Below, piece by piece: positions 43,930 to 52,583 of a DNA stretch of 59,221 nt. Numbering within the stretch: the first letter of the stretch is position 1; every line of letters begins with the position of its first letter. The translations under genes were made by a program, and so were the position numbers. This DNA is from JAKAFX01 sp043196285. GTDB lineage: Archaea > Thermoplasmatota > Thermoplasmata > Thermoplasmatales > Thermoplasmataceae. A model generated the notes under the pieces. It was not told the DNA's origin. It searched no databases and saw only the letters and a list, made by a program, of their open reading frames with translations. Where the stretch lies: positions 1 to 59,221 of the forward strand of contig JBBYJL010000002.1 in NCBI GenBank assembly GCA_043196285.1, written 5' to 3'.

Positions 43930-44916
43930 TTGGACAAAGCAGAAATCAGGGACTGGATTGGATATTACAAGGACGAAATAACAGACAGAGAATTTTATCT
44001 TAAACTGGCTGAACGCACAGAAGATGCTGATTTCAAGGCCAGTCTAATAAGGTTGTCTGATGTAGAAAGCAGCCATGCTGATTTCTGGAAAGAAAACCTT
44101 GAAAAGAACAGTGTGAAAGCATCGAAAATAAGGCCAAAGAGAATCAAGATAAAGCTTCTCCTGCTCCTCAGATATATTATCGGGGAATTTCTGACTGTAA
44201 GGCTCCTTGAACACGGTGAGATAGAAACCTGCGAGAAATATTCTGGATACATTCAGAGAAGGGGTACAAATGATCAGTTTGCTGTAACACTGACAAATAT
44301 TCTGAATGATGAAATACAGCATGAGGAAATCTTTGAAAACAGGATAGCCAAGGCAGAGAAACAGCTTGACAGGAACAGAGACATCATCCTGGGTGTAAGT
44401 GACGGGCTTGTAGAGGTTCTGGCAGCCATAGCCGGACTTGCAGCCTTCATCTATGATCCTTACCTCATAGCACTTGGTGGAACTGTTGTTGCAATTGGCG
44501 GCACAATAAGCATGTCTGTCGGCGCGTACCTGTCAAGGGTTTCGGAGACAGAGTACCGTATCACGGAGGTACGTAAGAGATCGCTTTACAACATTGGCCA
44601 CAATGAAATGAAGACAATTAAGGACTTTAAGAGCATGGGCAGGGAATCAGCCTCAAACGTGGGATTATTTTACATACTGGGTGCACTCATACCGATTCTC
44701 CCATTTGTTTTTCTGCCAAGGGTGTTAGCGCTGATAACTGCCATAGTTCTGGTGGGGATAAGCGAAGCCATAGCGAACGCGATTGTTGCCTTATCCCTTA
44801 GCACAAAGATGCTTGGAATAGCACTGCGATCCATGATCCTTGCTCTTTTAGCCGCTGGAATAACATTCGCGGTTGGAGAAGTGTTTCACATAATTTTCCA
44901 TATAAGTGTACTGTAA
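43930..44916 (+). CDS. Ferritin-like/VIT1 iron transporter (MbfA-like)
   Basis: 328 residues. The N-terminal half is a ferritin-like diiron bundle: E-x6-Y, VESSHADFW, then a second pair NDEIQHEEIF (ExxH). The C-terminal half has about five membrane helices of the CCC1/VIT1 family (SDGLVEVLAAIAGLAAF, GGTISMSVGAYLSRVSE). The fusion is known as membrane-bound ferritin and usually exports or sequesters iron or manganese. The only workable start is the TTG at 43930; TTTTATCC at about 43902-43909 fits a leaderless promoter. Confidence 0.9.
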   Translation: MDKAEIRDWIGYYKDEITDREFYLKLAERTEDADFKASLIRLSDVESSHADFWKENLEKNSVKASKIRPKRIKIKLLLLLRYIIGEFLTVRLLEHGEIETCEKYSGYIQRRGTNDQFAVTLTNILNDEIQHEEIFENRIAKAEKQLDRNRDIILGVSDGLVEVLAAIAGLAAFIYDPYLIALGGTVVAIGGTISMSVGAYLSRVSETEYRITEVRKRSLYNIGHNEMKTIKDFKSMGRESASNVGLFYILGALIPILPFVFLPRVLALITAIVLVGISEAIANAIVALSLSTKMLGIALRSMILALLAAGITFAVGEVFHIIFHISVL

Positions 44917-45044
44917 GGCTACAATACACCTCACACCATGCAGATCTCAATCCAGTCCAGAAAATTATGAGTATTTTCTGCACTTGTAGGCACACTTGAA
45001 CATTTAAGGAGAAATGTCAGTTCCACATCTTAAATTCAATGTAC

Positions 45045-45069
45045 GGTGAAAAACTTTTAGTCTTTCACC
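45045..45069. promoter_or_regulatory. 25-bp near-perfect palindrome before the prenyl synthase gene
   Basis: GGTGAAAAACT, a TTT centre, and AGTCTTTCACC pair in 10 of 11 positions (one A/C mismatch). The element ends 16 bases before the ATG at 45085, where the core promoter of a leaderless gene would lie. It could be an operator or, if transcribed, a leader hairpin. Symmetry is seen; the role is inferred. Confidence 0.5.
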
Positions 45070-45084
45070 AATAACGTATGGAAG

Positions 45085-46143
45085 ATGTCAGCGAAAAACC
45101 CAGAGTCAGTTTTTCTGGAATACAAGAAGGAGGTTGAATCAGAACTTGAAGCATACTTCAGGTGGAAACTGTCAACCAACAGCGACGATCTGTATGTTAA
45201 GATAGTGGATATGATCAGGGATTATACAATGCGGGGTGGCAAGAGGATAAGGCCCATACTCATCAACCTCGGCCATGATCTTATATCCGATCATAATAAG
45301 GAGGTTGTCAAGGCATCCATCTCCATAGAACTCTCTCAGTCATATTTTCTGATTCAGGATGACATAATGGACCAGAGTGACGTGAGAAGGGGAAAGCCAA
45401 GTTTTCACATTGAAGTGCTTGACAAGATTTTTCATGGCAACAGCGATATGAGAAGACTGGCGGAAAACATAGGCATAGTTGCATCCGACATTGCAGAAAG
45501 TTTCTCCCATGAAGCCATTTTTCTTAGCGGACTTTCAAGTGATCTTAAGGTTATTGCAGATAGAGAACTCACATCCATATTCGAGTCCACAGGTTATGGG
45601 CAAATAGTTGACATTTTCTCATCGTTCTCAGAGAATTTTGGAGCCAGCGATCTGATAAAACTTCACCTTCTCAAAACCGCCAGGTACACAATAGAAGGCC
45701 CTCTCTGCATGGGCGCGATGCTTGCAGATCCACAATGCAACCTTTCCAACCTGCGCAATTACGGAAACCTCCTTGGTGTGGCATTCCAGATCTATGACGA
45801 CATCCTTGGCATGTTCGGCGACGAGAAAACACTTGGGAAATCGGTTAAAAGCGACGTCAACGAGGGAAAGAAGACGCTGCTTATCTTAAAGGCCATTGAA
45901 AATTCAGGAGAAGCGGATCGATCATTCATAAAATCGTGCATCAAATCCGGTAATGTATCGGACAGTGACTTTAGCAGGCTTCAGGACATTGTTAGGGACT
46001 CGGGTTCCCTGAAGTATTCAAAGGATCTTGTAAGCAAGTTCAATGACAGGGCAAAACGTTACCTGAAAGATGTCAATGGCAGGGAAGAGATAAAGAACGT
46101 CCTTGCATGGATGGCAGACTATATAATTTCGAGAACCTACTGA
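45085..46143 (+). CDS. idsA: Polyprenyl (geranylgeranyl-type) diphosphate synthase
   Basis: 352 residues. It condenses IPP with allylic diphosphates to give the C20 (or C25) side chains of archaeal lipids. The first Asp-rich motif is QDDIMDQSDVRRG (about 90-102). The second is YDDILGMFGDE, in which the last Asp of DDxxD is Gly, a variant seen in other members of the family. RGGKRIRP near 52 binds IPP. Product chain length cannot be read with certainty. The 3' end overlaps xerA by seven bases (convergent). Confidence 0.94.
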   Translation: MSAKNPESVFLEYKKEVESELEAYFRWKLSTNSDDLYVKIVDMIRDYTMRGGKRIRPILINLGHDLISDHNKEVVKASISIELSQSYFLIQDDIMDQSDVRRGKPSFHIEVLDKIFHGNSDMRRLAENIGIVASDIAESFSHEAIFLSGLSSDLKVIADRELTSIFESTGYGQIVDIFSSFSENFGASDLIKLHLLKTARYTIEGPLCMGAMLADPQCNLSNLRNYGNLLGVAFQIYDDILGMFGDEKTLGKSVKSDVNEGKKTLLILKAIENSGEADRSFIKSCIKSGNVSDSDFSRLQDIVRDSGSLKYSKDLVSKFNDRAKRYLKDVNGREEIKNVLAWMADYIISRTY

Positions 46144-47039
46144 TCTGCGGATCTGTACCTGGGGATATGTTTGTTGTACATCTCGCGAAGAGCATCCTCA
46201 TCAATATGGGTGTATATCTCGGTAGTCGCTATGCTTGAATGACCAAGAAGCTGCTGTATAAATCTTATGTCGCCGCCATTCCGGAGCACGGACGTCGCAA
46301 ATGTATGGCGCAGTACATGTGGTGTCACCTTCTTGCTGATTCCGGCCAGCTTTGCCTGGTTCTTTATTATTCTCTCAATACTCACCGGGCTGAACCTGCC
46401 CTTCTTATGGCTGATGAAGAGAGCCCTGCTTGCAGATTCTTCCCTGTTCCTGATGGAAAGGTAAGCCCTGAGAGAAGCAATACATGGTTCTGAGATCAGA
46501 ACTATACGATCCTTGTCGCCCTTTCCACCGCGAACATGCAGAACACCCTCTTCCAGATCGATGTCATCAAGATCAAGGGAGCAAAGTTCACTCACTCTTA
46601 TACCGCTGTAGACCAGGACATTGATCATCGCACTTTTCAGCGGATCAGTCTTGAAGTTCAGCAGAGTTTCAGTCTCTCTCTCGTTTAGATATATGGGAAG
46701 TTTCTTGGATCTCTTCGGAGAGGTGAGGTTGTTCGGGGCTTTGAGCTTTTTGTATCTGAAAAAAAGCCTGATCGCTTCCATTACCAGATACTGAGAACTC
46801 TTTGAATAACCCCTTCTGGAAATAAGGTATATCTTGAATTTTTCGATATCATCCTCCATGATCTCTTCCGGTTTCTTTGTAATGAAATCGAAAAACAACG
46901 AGAGAAGGAATGAATACTGCTTGACGGTAAGGGGGCTTTTCCTCTCACTCCGCATCCAAGATCGAAATCTATCCAGTTCTTCCTTAAGATATTGATTCAA
47001 TGGCAAAACATGCCACAGTCCATATTTACGTTTGCGCAT
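46137..47039 (-). CDS. xerA: Tyrosine recombinase XerA
   Basis: 300 residues from the ATG at 47039; a longer start at 47138 would overlap the divergent gene and lacks family support. The SAM-like N-terminal domain (LDRFRSWMRSERKSPLTVKQY) precedes the catalytic domain. Catalytic residues are Arg in YSGIRVSEL, Lys in RGGKGDKDR, HVLRH (H-x2-R), His in LLGHSS and the Tyr nucleophile in TEIYTHI. It resolves chromosome dimers at dif. No dif site was recognised in this window. TATA-like ATAATATAAATA precedes the ATG. Confidence 0.95.
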   Translation of the reverse strand: MRKRKYGLWHVLPLNQYLKEELDRFRSWMRSERKSPLTVKQYSFLLSLFFDFITKKPEEIMEDDIEKFKIYLISRRGYSKSSQYLVMEAIRLFFRYKKLKAPNNLTSPKRSKKLPIYLNERETETLLNFKTDPLKSAMINVLVYSGIRVSELCSLDLDDIDLEEGVLHVRGGKGDKDRIVLISEPCIASLRAYLSIRNREESASRALFISHKKGRFSPVSIERIIKNQAKLAGISKKVTPHVLRHTFATSVLRNGGDIRFIQQLLGHSSIATTEIYTHIDEDALREMYNKHIPRYRSADQ

Positions 47040-47136
47040 TTTATTCGTATTTATATTATGGTAATTCAGATCAGAAGCGATGAAGTGCATCCTGATTAAG
47101 AGAAAATTTTCTATTGAGGCTACAGCATATCCTGTC

Positions 47137-47895
47137 ATGGTTTATGAAAACATAAAAGTCAGTGAGAGGGATGGAATTTCTACAATATACCTGAACAGGC
47201 CGGAAAAGATGAATGCCCTCACTCTGGAAATGGTGGAAGAATTAATCGAGTACCTGGATTCTAAGAAAAACAGCGACACTAAAGTGATCATCATAAGGGG
47301 AGAGGGGAAGCACTACTGTTCGGGAGCAGATATATCTGCATTTACAAAAATGAGTCCGCAGGAGGGACATGAATTTCACCTCAGGCTAAATGATCTCGCG
47401 ATTAAAATACGGAACTTTTCAAGGCCTGTGATAGCTATGCTGCATGGCTATTCAATGGGGGGAGGCCTGGAAATAGCGGAATCAGCGGATATCAGGATTG
47501 CCGCTGAATCTGCTGTCATAGCGCAGCCGGAAATAAACATAGGAATAAATGCAGGTGCAGGAGGCAACGTGATACTTCCAAGACTGGTTGGAAGGGGGAT
47601 GGCAATGTACCTTATCCTCACCGGTGAAAGGATCAGCGCAAGGAAAGCCATGGAAATTGGTCTTGTGGATCTTGTATTCCCGGATCAGGTTGTGGAAGAG
47701 GAGATCATGAAACTGGCCTCAAAGATAAGAGACATGCCGTCGCAGACTGTTATTTACGCAAAAATGGCAGTAACCCGGGGATCAGAGATACCCGTGGAAT
47801 CGGCGCTTGGTTATGAAGCAGCGCTTTTCGGCCTTCTGTTTTCAGACAAAGAAACAAAATCAAGGTTGGACAAATTCATGGGTCGTGGGAAGTAA
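47137..47895 (+). CDS. Enoyl-CoA hydratase/isomerase family enzyme
   Basis: 252 residues from the ATG at 47137; a longer start at 47080 would add 19 residues unlike the family. The crotonase fold shows NRPEKMNALT, the oxyanion hole CSGADISAF and SMGGGLEIAESADIRIA. Glu residues at both hydratase positions are present (GGGLE and AQPEINIGINAGAGGN), so hydration of enoyl-CoA is plausible. It probably joins the acyl-CoA ligases and EtfBA in acyl catabolism, although it is not adjacent. A T7 tract follows the stop. Confidence 0.92.
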   Translation: MVYENIKVSERDGISTIYLNRPEKMNALTLEMVEELIEYLDSKKNSDTKVIIIRGEGKHYCSGADISAFTKMSPQEGHEFHLRLNDLAIKIRNFSRPVIAMLHGYSMGGGLEIAESADIRIAAESAVIAQPEINIGINAGAGGNVILPRLVGRGMAMYLILTGERISARKAMEIGLVDLVFPDQVVEEEIMKLASKIRDMPSQTVIYAKMAVTRGSEIPVESALGYEAALFGLLFSDKETKSRLDKFMGRGK

Positions 47896-47896
47896 A

Positions 47897-47903
47897 TTTT
47901 TTT
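47897..47903 (+). terminator. T7 tract between the enoyl-CoA hydratase and prs
   Basis: Seven T residues start one base after the stop codon. They may end the upstream transcript; the adjoining TTATTAAGG may in turn serve as TATA element for prs at 47932. Confidence 0.5.
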
Positions 47904-47931
47904 ATTAAGGTGCTCATAATCACCGAGTATC

Positions 47932-48792
47932 ATGTTTCTGGTCTCTACAAGTTCATGCAGTGACTTATGCGATAGACTTGCCAAAACCATGGATTACCGT
48001 AAGGCAGAGATGGAAAGGAAGAGATTTCCTGACGGGGAGCTGTATCTGCGAATAAAGGATCACATAAAGGGGGAAAAAGTCATAGTGGTGGCGAATACCA
48101 GAAGAGACGAAGATCTGGTGGAAACCATACTGACGAGCGAAGCTGCAAGGGGAAGCGATCCTTCAATACTTATCACGCTTATACCGTATTTTGGTTATGC
48201 AAGACAGCACCAAAGGTATCTTGATGGCGAGCCCATTTCATCGAAGGCAGTAGGGATGTCATTCATACCGTACTTCGACATGGCTGCTGTGGTTGACATT
48301 CATGATGAAAGCGTAATGGAACCTTTCCACGGGAAACTTGTGAACATACACATTACAGACTCCATTGCTGACTACTTTTCAGGGAAAGCTATAGACTTTG
48401 TAATATCGCCAGACGACGGCGGAATGGAGAGGGCATCAATCATTGCAAAGAAACTGCGCGCAAAAACATTCTTCTTCGAAAAGAAGAGAATTGATCCAAG
48501 AACTGTAGAGATGGAAGCTCCGAACATAGACATCAGGGGAAAAAACATCCTTATTGTGGACGACATAATTTCTACCGGAGGAACAATGATCAAAGCCGTT
48601 CAGAAACTAAGAGAAATGAGTGCAAACAGGATATATGCAACAGCTGTCCATGGCCTATTCGTAAATGGCTCCGGTGAAAAAATAAAGGGAATGGTGGAGG
48701 AGCTTGCAGTTACAAACACAGTCCATTCTGATTACAGCAGGATAGACATATCGGTGGAGGTGTCTAAACACCTTCGGGAGATGATAAAATGA
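47932..48792 (+). CDS. prs: Ribose-phosphate pyrophosphokinase
   Basis: 286 residues. It makes PRPP from ribose 5-phosphate and ATP. KRFPDGELYLRI, LITLIPYFGYARQHQ with Asp/His near 88-95, VDIHDESVMEPF and the PRPP loop IVDDIISTGGTM are diagnostic. Length fits archaeal type III-like enzymes, shorter than the bacterial. The stop overlaps the kptA start (ATGA), so the two are translationally coupled. Confidence 0.96.
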   Translation: MFLVSTSSCSDLCDRLAKTMDYRKAEMERKRFPDGELYLRIKDHIKGEKVIVVANTRRDEDLVETILTSEAARGSDPSILITLIPYFGYARQHQRYLDGEPISSKAVGMSFIPYFDMAAVVDIHDESVMEPFHGKLVNIHITDSIADYFSGKAIDFVISPDDGGMERASIIAKKLRAKTFFFEKKRIDPRTVEMEAPNIDIRGKNILIVDDIISTGGTMIKAVQKLREMSANRIYATAVHGLFVNGSGEKIKGMVEELAVTNTVHSDYSRIDISVEVSKHLREMIK

Positions 48793-49550
48793 GTGAAAAC
48801 CTTAAAGAATGCTACAAAGACGGCCCGTTCAGGGGAGATAAGTGCCCGGTATGCGGACTCCCGTCAAAACTCCTTATGAACGGCAAGGAAGTTGATGCAC
48901 TCAGCAGGATTCTTGCAGGAATGCTGAGGCATTTCCCGGAAAGATATGGCATAAGACTCAATGACCATGGCTGGGTAAGGATAGGCATAATAATCCCAGT
49001 GATCAAGGTTCAGGGCAGGTATTTCAACTGGCTCACGCAGAAACACATTGAAGCACTGGTTAAAACCGATCCGAAGGAAAGGTACGAAATAAACGAAAAC
49101 GGCGAGATAAGGGCGAGATACGGCCATACTATCCCGGTCAATCTCGACGATATGCCAACCGACGGAATACCGGAAAAACTGTATTATCAGACCACTCTGG
49201 AGGAATTTGAGTTCATAAAGGAAACAGGAATCAGCCCATCGGATAAAACCTGGATCCACCTGTCTAAGACCTACAGACAGGCATACATATCCGGTCTCTT
49301 TCACGTGGACGATCCGCTTGTTGTTGAGATCAATACTTCAGACGTGATTGATTCGGGAATGCCAATATACAGGGCAACGGACGACATTTTTGTTGTCGCC
49401 AGGATACCGCCGGAATTTGTTAAGGAATCCCCCAAAGAAGAAGTATCTCCAAACGAAGAAGAAAGAACCGAAATCGAGAGAGTGAGGCAGAAGAGGGAAC
49501 AAAAGAAGGACGAAGAGAACGAAGGGGAAAGAGAGGAATCAGGTTATTAA
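48789..49550 (+). CDS. kptA: RNA 2'-phosphotransferase (Tpt1/KptA) with zinc knuckle and charged tail
   Basis: 253 residues. It transfers an internal RNA 2'-phosphate to NAD+. The conserved core shows LSRILAGMLRHFPERYGIRLNDHGWV, RYGHTIPV, LYYQTT, WIHLSKTYRQA and YRATDDIFVVARIPPEF. An N-terminal C-x2-C (DKCPVCG) with an earlier Cys suggests a zinc knuckle. The C-terminal ~45 residues are highly charged (RQKREQKKDEENEGE). In archaea the substrate is uncertain because splicing ligases there do not leave a 2'-phosphate. Confidence 0.93.
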   Translation: MSENLKECYKDGPFRGDKCPVCGLPSKLLMNGKEVDALSRILAGMLRHFPERYGIRLNDHGWVRIGIIIPVIKVQGRYFNWLTQKHIEALVKTDPKERYEINENGEIRARYGHTIPVNLDDMPTDGIPEKLYYQTTLEEFEFIKETGISPSDKTWIHLSKTYRQAYISGLFHVDDPLVVEINTSDVIDSGMPIYRATDDIFVVARIPPEFVKESPKEEVSPNEEERTEIERVRQKREQKKDEENEGEREESGY

Positions 49551-49678
49551 CAATAGGATCTCTGAAAACCCCCTAAAACATTATTTTTTATCCTGGATCT
49601 ACCTGCACAAATAATAGATCTGATTCGGTTAAGGGGATTTTCTACAGTAAATTATCCTCGATAATTATTCAGGTTATA

Positions 49679-49696
49679 ATTTCCGTTAACGGAAAT
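49679..49696. promoter_or_regulatory. Perfect 18-bp palindrome upstream of ilvE
   Basis: ATTTCCGTTAACGGAAAT is fully self-complementary. It lies 114 bases before the ilvE ATG in a 259-base gap with no gene. The flanking gap also has two near-copies of CCTGGATC(T)ACCTG (49592-49605 and 49726-49738). An operator for a homodimeric regulator is the simplest reading. Confidence 0.4.
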
Positions 49697-49809
49697 CTTA
49701 GCCTGATTAAGCAAGAGAATTGTAGCCTGGATCACCTGTATTCATACCACATTAGCGTCCTGAAATCCGAAATAAAGATAAGGTGCGGTAAAATAACAAT
49801 CGATAACAT

Positions 49810-50721
49810 ATGGCTGAACTGAAGGTATGGCTCGATGGCAGGATAGTTGATGACAAGGACGCGAAAGTCTCAATAATGGTTCATTCCCTCCAGTACGGAA
49901 GCGGGATATTTGAGGGAATACGAGCATATGATGCCGGGGGGGTTCCGGCTGTTTTCAGGCTGGAAGAACATGTGAAGCGCTTCATGAACACAGCAAGGAT
50001 CTATCACATGGATCTGGGATTCTCTCCGGATGTCATAGCCGAAGCCATAAAAGACGTGATAACTGCAAACTCACTCAAATCATGTTACATCCGCCCATTT
50101 GCATTTTACAATGACAGCAACATTGGCGTTTCTCCGTTTGGGAAGAAGGTGAGTGTGTTCATTGCTGCCAGACCATTTGGACTTTACTTCTCAAATGCAG
50201 ATAAGGGACTGAAATGCAAGGTTTCATCATGGCACAGGATAGATTCATCAGTGCTTCCTGTTCAGGCAAAAGCCAGTGGAAACTACCTGAACTCTGTGAT
50301 TGCGATGTGGGATGCACACGAATCCGGGTTTGACGAGGCAATTCTGACTACCAGAGATGGCTACCTTACTGAAGGCCCTGGTGAAAATCTGTTTTTGGTG
50401 AAGGACGGGGAACTCCTGACCCCAGGCAGGGAATCACAGATACTGATGGGGATTACTCGTGATTCTATACTTCAGTTCGCAGGATCAATAGGCATCAGGG
50501 CATCAGAGAGGCTGATAAGGCGTGAGGAACTTTATACCGCAGATGAACTGTTCTTTGCGGGAACCGCGGCTGAGATAACGCCCATTGTGAACGTGGACGG
50601 AATTGAGGTAAGCGGCGGTACTATAGGCCCTGTTACCAGAAAGATCAGAGAAAAATTCAGGGCGATTGTGGAAGGCAGAGATGCATCATATTCCAAATGG
50701 CTCACCAGAGTTAAGGCATGA
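49810..50721 (+). CDS. ilvE: Branched-chain amino acid aminotransferase
   Basis: 303 residues, PLP fold type IV. It interconverts branched-chain amino acids and 2-oxo acids. Motifs: VHSLQYGSGIFEGIRAY near the N-terminus, the Schiff-base Lys in VQAKASGNYLNSVIA (about 155), EGPGENLFLV and GTAAEITPI. Length is typical. An AT-rich AATAAAGATAA about 30 bases upstream may be the TATA box. The downstream 180 bases hold no gene that I can support. Confidence 0.95.
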   Translation: MAELKVWLDGRIVDDKDAKVSIMVHSLQYGSGIFEGIRAYDAGGVPAVFRLEEHVKRFMNTARIYHMDLGFSPDVIAEAIKDVITANSLKSCYIRPFAFYNDSNIGVSPFGKKVSVFIAARPFGLYFSNADKGLKCKVSSWHRIDSSVLPVQAKASGNYLNSVIAMWDAHESGFDEAILTTRDGYLTEGPGENLFLVKDGELLTPGRESQILMGITRDSILQFAGSIGIRASERLIRREELYTADELFFAGTAAEITPIVNVDGIEVSGGTIGPVTRKIREKFRAIVEGRDASYSKWLTRVKA

Positions 50722-50901
50722 TGCGTGCATGGAAATGAGGTTACTTCATTCCCAGCTATAATAGGTTGCTGGCGGAATCTGCATGGACTTGAATTTCCCT
50801 CAGTCCGAAGGTACTCAGTACTTCATGCTCAGCCATCTGGATTTACAGATGCAGGCATGCATAGGTCAATATGCAATCCGACCACGTTCATTTCTGTTGT
50901 T

Positions 50902-52140
50902 TCAGAAAAGAGGCATACGTACCTTTTTACTGGGTTTAGGAAGAAGCATAAGAAGTCCTGCTGATACAACCACCAGGATCGCCATTATGTAGAACATGAA
51001 AGCAAGGTGGGAATAACTGTTGAATATTAGCATCCCAACAAAGAACGGGCCGAGAGCCATTCCAGCCTGGTTTCCAAATCCCCACACGAAGGCATTTGCC
51101 ATAGATGAACCTCCCTTCGAGACATACTCGGAGATGAGTGCAAAGAGCAGTGGAAATGCGCTGAAGGTGAAAAATCCGAATATTATCAGGAAGACTATCC
51201 CCAGCATACCGCTTGTGATCAGGTATAATGAGATGCTTACTGCGGTTCCAATGGAGCTTATAGCCATGACGTATCTCTTGTCGTAGCGATCAGCCAGTAT
51301 ACCAAATATAGGCTGACCAATAATAGCGGCAATGAACATGGAAGTCAGTACATATCCAAGAGAAACAGAGAGCCCGAGGCCCTTTATGTTAGAAACATAA
51401 ACAGGAATCCATGAAACTATGCCGTAGGATGCGAATGTCTTGACAAAGGTTATAATGCCGAGGAGGACCACAGACGCAGTCAGGGCTTCCCTTGCAGAAA
51501 CCCTCTTTTCTCCAGTCTCTGTTCTAGAAGAGTTGATTATTGAATCACGCAGCCCAATTCCTATGATAATGGCAGCGATAGATGCGAAAATAGCGAACAC
51601 TATGAGAGAGTAGCTGATGGAAAGCACAGCTGCCAGTACGAACAAAAGACTCGGGTAAAGGGCTCTTCCCACACTTCCGGCAGAACCATTCATTCCAAGG
51701 ACTTTTCCGACCTCGTTTTTCCCGAACCTGTTCTGTATTATCGCTGCACCCATCGGATGGTAGAATGCTGATCCTGCTCCGTATGAAACTGATGCAAATG
51801 CTGCGATCGCAAGTCCACCTATCCCGCCGGTTCCAGTGACCACTGGAAAAAATCCGACAAATCCAGCGGCCATAAGAAAGAGACCTGCTGAGATAAGTAT
51901 TCCCTGGTGGCCAAACCTGTTTGCTATACCTCCGACTATGAAGGAGAAAAGGGTGGCAGTGAGGTAGAAGAGAAGGTAAAGAAGGGAAATGTAGAACGCT
52001 GAAAAAGTTCTGTCCTCCACAAGTATGTCTGCAATAACTGGAAAGAAGAACACGGATCCATCATTTATGAAATGACCAAGCGATGTGAGAGAAAGCGCAG
52101 TTATATTATGATTTGATTTGTCAATAGATAAGTAACTCAT
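50902..52140 (-). CDS. MFS transporter
   Basis: 412 residues with about 12 membrane helices. A signature-like loop is seen after helix 2 (GGIANRFGHQG), and LADRYDKRYVMA marks the second-half counterpart. The motifs place it in the major facilitator superfamily; the substrate is unknown. It is divergent from a PadR-type regulator, a pairing common for drug or metabolite efflux, so export is more likely than uptake. It starts at the ATG at 52140. Confidence 0.9.
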   Translation of the reverse strand: MSYLSIDKSNHNITALSLTSLGHFINDGSVFFFPVIADILVEDRTFSAFYISLLYLLFYLTATLFSFIVGGIANRFGHQGILISAGLFLMAAGFVGFFPVVTGTGGIGGLAIAAFASVSYGAGSAFYHPMGAAIIQNRFGKNEVGKVLGMNGSAGSVGRALYPSLLFVLAAVLSISYSLIVFAIFASIAAIIIGIGLRDSIINSSRTETGEKRVSAREALTASVVLLGIITFVKTFASYGIVSWIPVYVSNIKGLGLSVSLGYVLTSMFIAAIIGQPIFGILADRYDKRYVMAISSIGTAVSISLYLITSGMLGIVFLIIFGFFTFSAFPLLFALISEYVSKGGSSMANAFVWGFGNQAGMALGPFFVGMLIFNSYSHLAFMFYIMAILVVVSAGLLMLLPKPSKKVRMPLF

Positions 52141-52150
52141 CGATAAGTAA
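52127..52150. promoter_or_regulatory. Direct repeat in the MFS/padR divergent promoter
   Basis: GATAAGTAA occurs at 52127-52135 and 52142-52150 (15-base spacing), flanking the MFS start codon. Next to it TTATATAA (52152-52159) fits the padR TATA box, 27 bases before its ATG. The repeats could be PadR-binding half-sites. Confidence 0.4.
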
Positions 52151-52182
52151 ATTATATAAGGTATTTAATCATTGTGTCAATA

Positions 52183-52572
52183 ATGAAGATCGAGAATGAG
52201 AAAATACTGAGGGGAATAATGACCATACTTATTCTCGACAAGATCTCCACTCTCCCGTCCCATGGATATTCCCTTCAGGTCTACATTTCGGAAAAACTCA
52301 TGAGAAAAGTTCCACCCGGTACAGTCTATGTTCTTCTCTCGTCAATGGTGAAAAGGGGATTCATAATGGTATCAGAACAGAAGTGCGTCAACGGCAGACC
52401 TGTGAAGATATATTCCATAACAGACAGTGGAATTGAGTTCCTCAGGGATCATATCGACCCACTGATCATCATACAGAAGATTGTAGGAGATCTGATATCA
52501 TCAATCTCTTCGCTTCCTCCGGCTGCTGTTAAACCGCATCATTCTCAGGCAAAGATTTCCAGATCAAAATGA
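52183..52572 (+). CDS. PadR-family transcriptional regulator
   Basis: 129 residues from the ATG at 52183; a GTG at 52174 is also in frame. The winged-helix shows LILDKISTLPSHGYSLQVYISEKL, then VPPGTVYVLLSSMVKRGFI and the wing GRPVKIYSITDSG, the PadR pattern. The short C-terminal helix dimerises. It is divergent from the MFS gene and probably represses it until an inducer binds. Confidence 0.9.
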   Translation: MKIENEKILRGIMTILILDKISTLPSHGYSLQVYISEKLMRKVPPGTVYVLLSSMVKRGFIMVSEQKCVNGRPVKIYSITDSGIEFLRDHIDPLIIIQKIVGDLISSISSLPPAAVKPHHSQAKISRSK

Positions 52573-52583
52573 GGCGAAGAAGA

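Noticed and set aside
46137..47138. Longer XerA start at 47138.
   Set aside because: Would overlap the divergent hydratase start and adds residues unlike Xer proteins; a TATA-like element supports the ATG at 47039.
44917..49809. Search for a dif site near xerA, including the 45045-45069 and 49679-49696 palindromes.
   Set aside because: Neither has the 11-6-11 base layout expected of dif; kept as possible operators only.
50722..50901. Plus-strand open frames after ilvE (about 50725-50964).
   Set aside because: No ribosome-binding site or family resemblance, and it runs into the MFS gene on the other strand.
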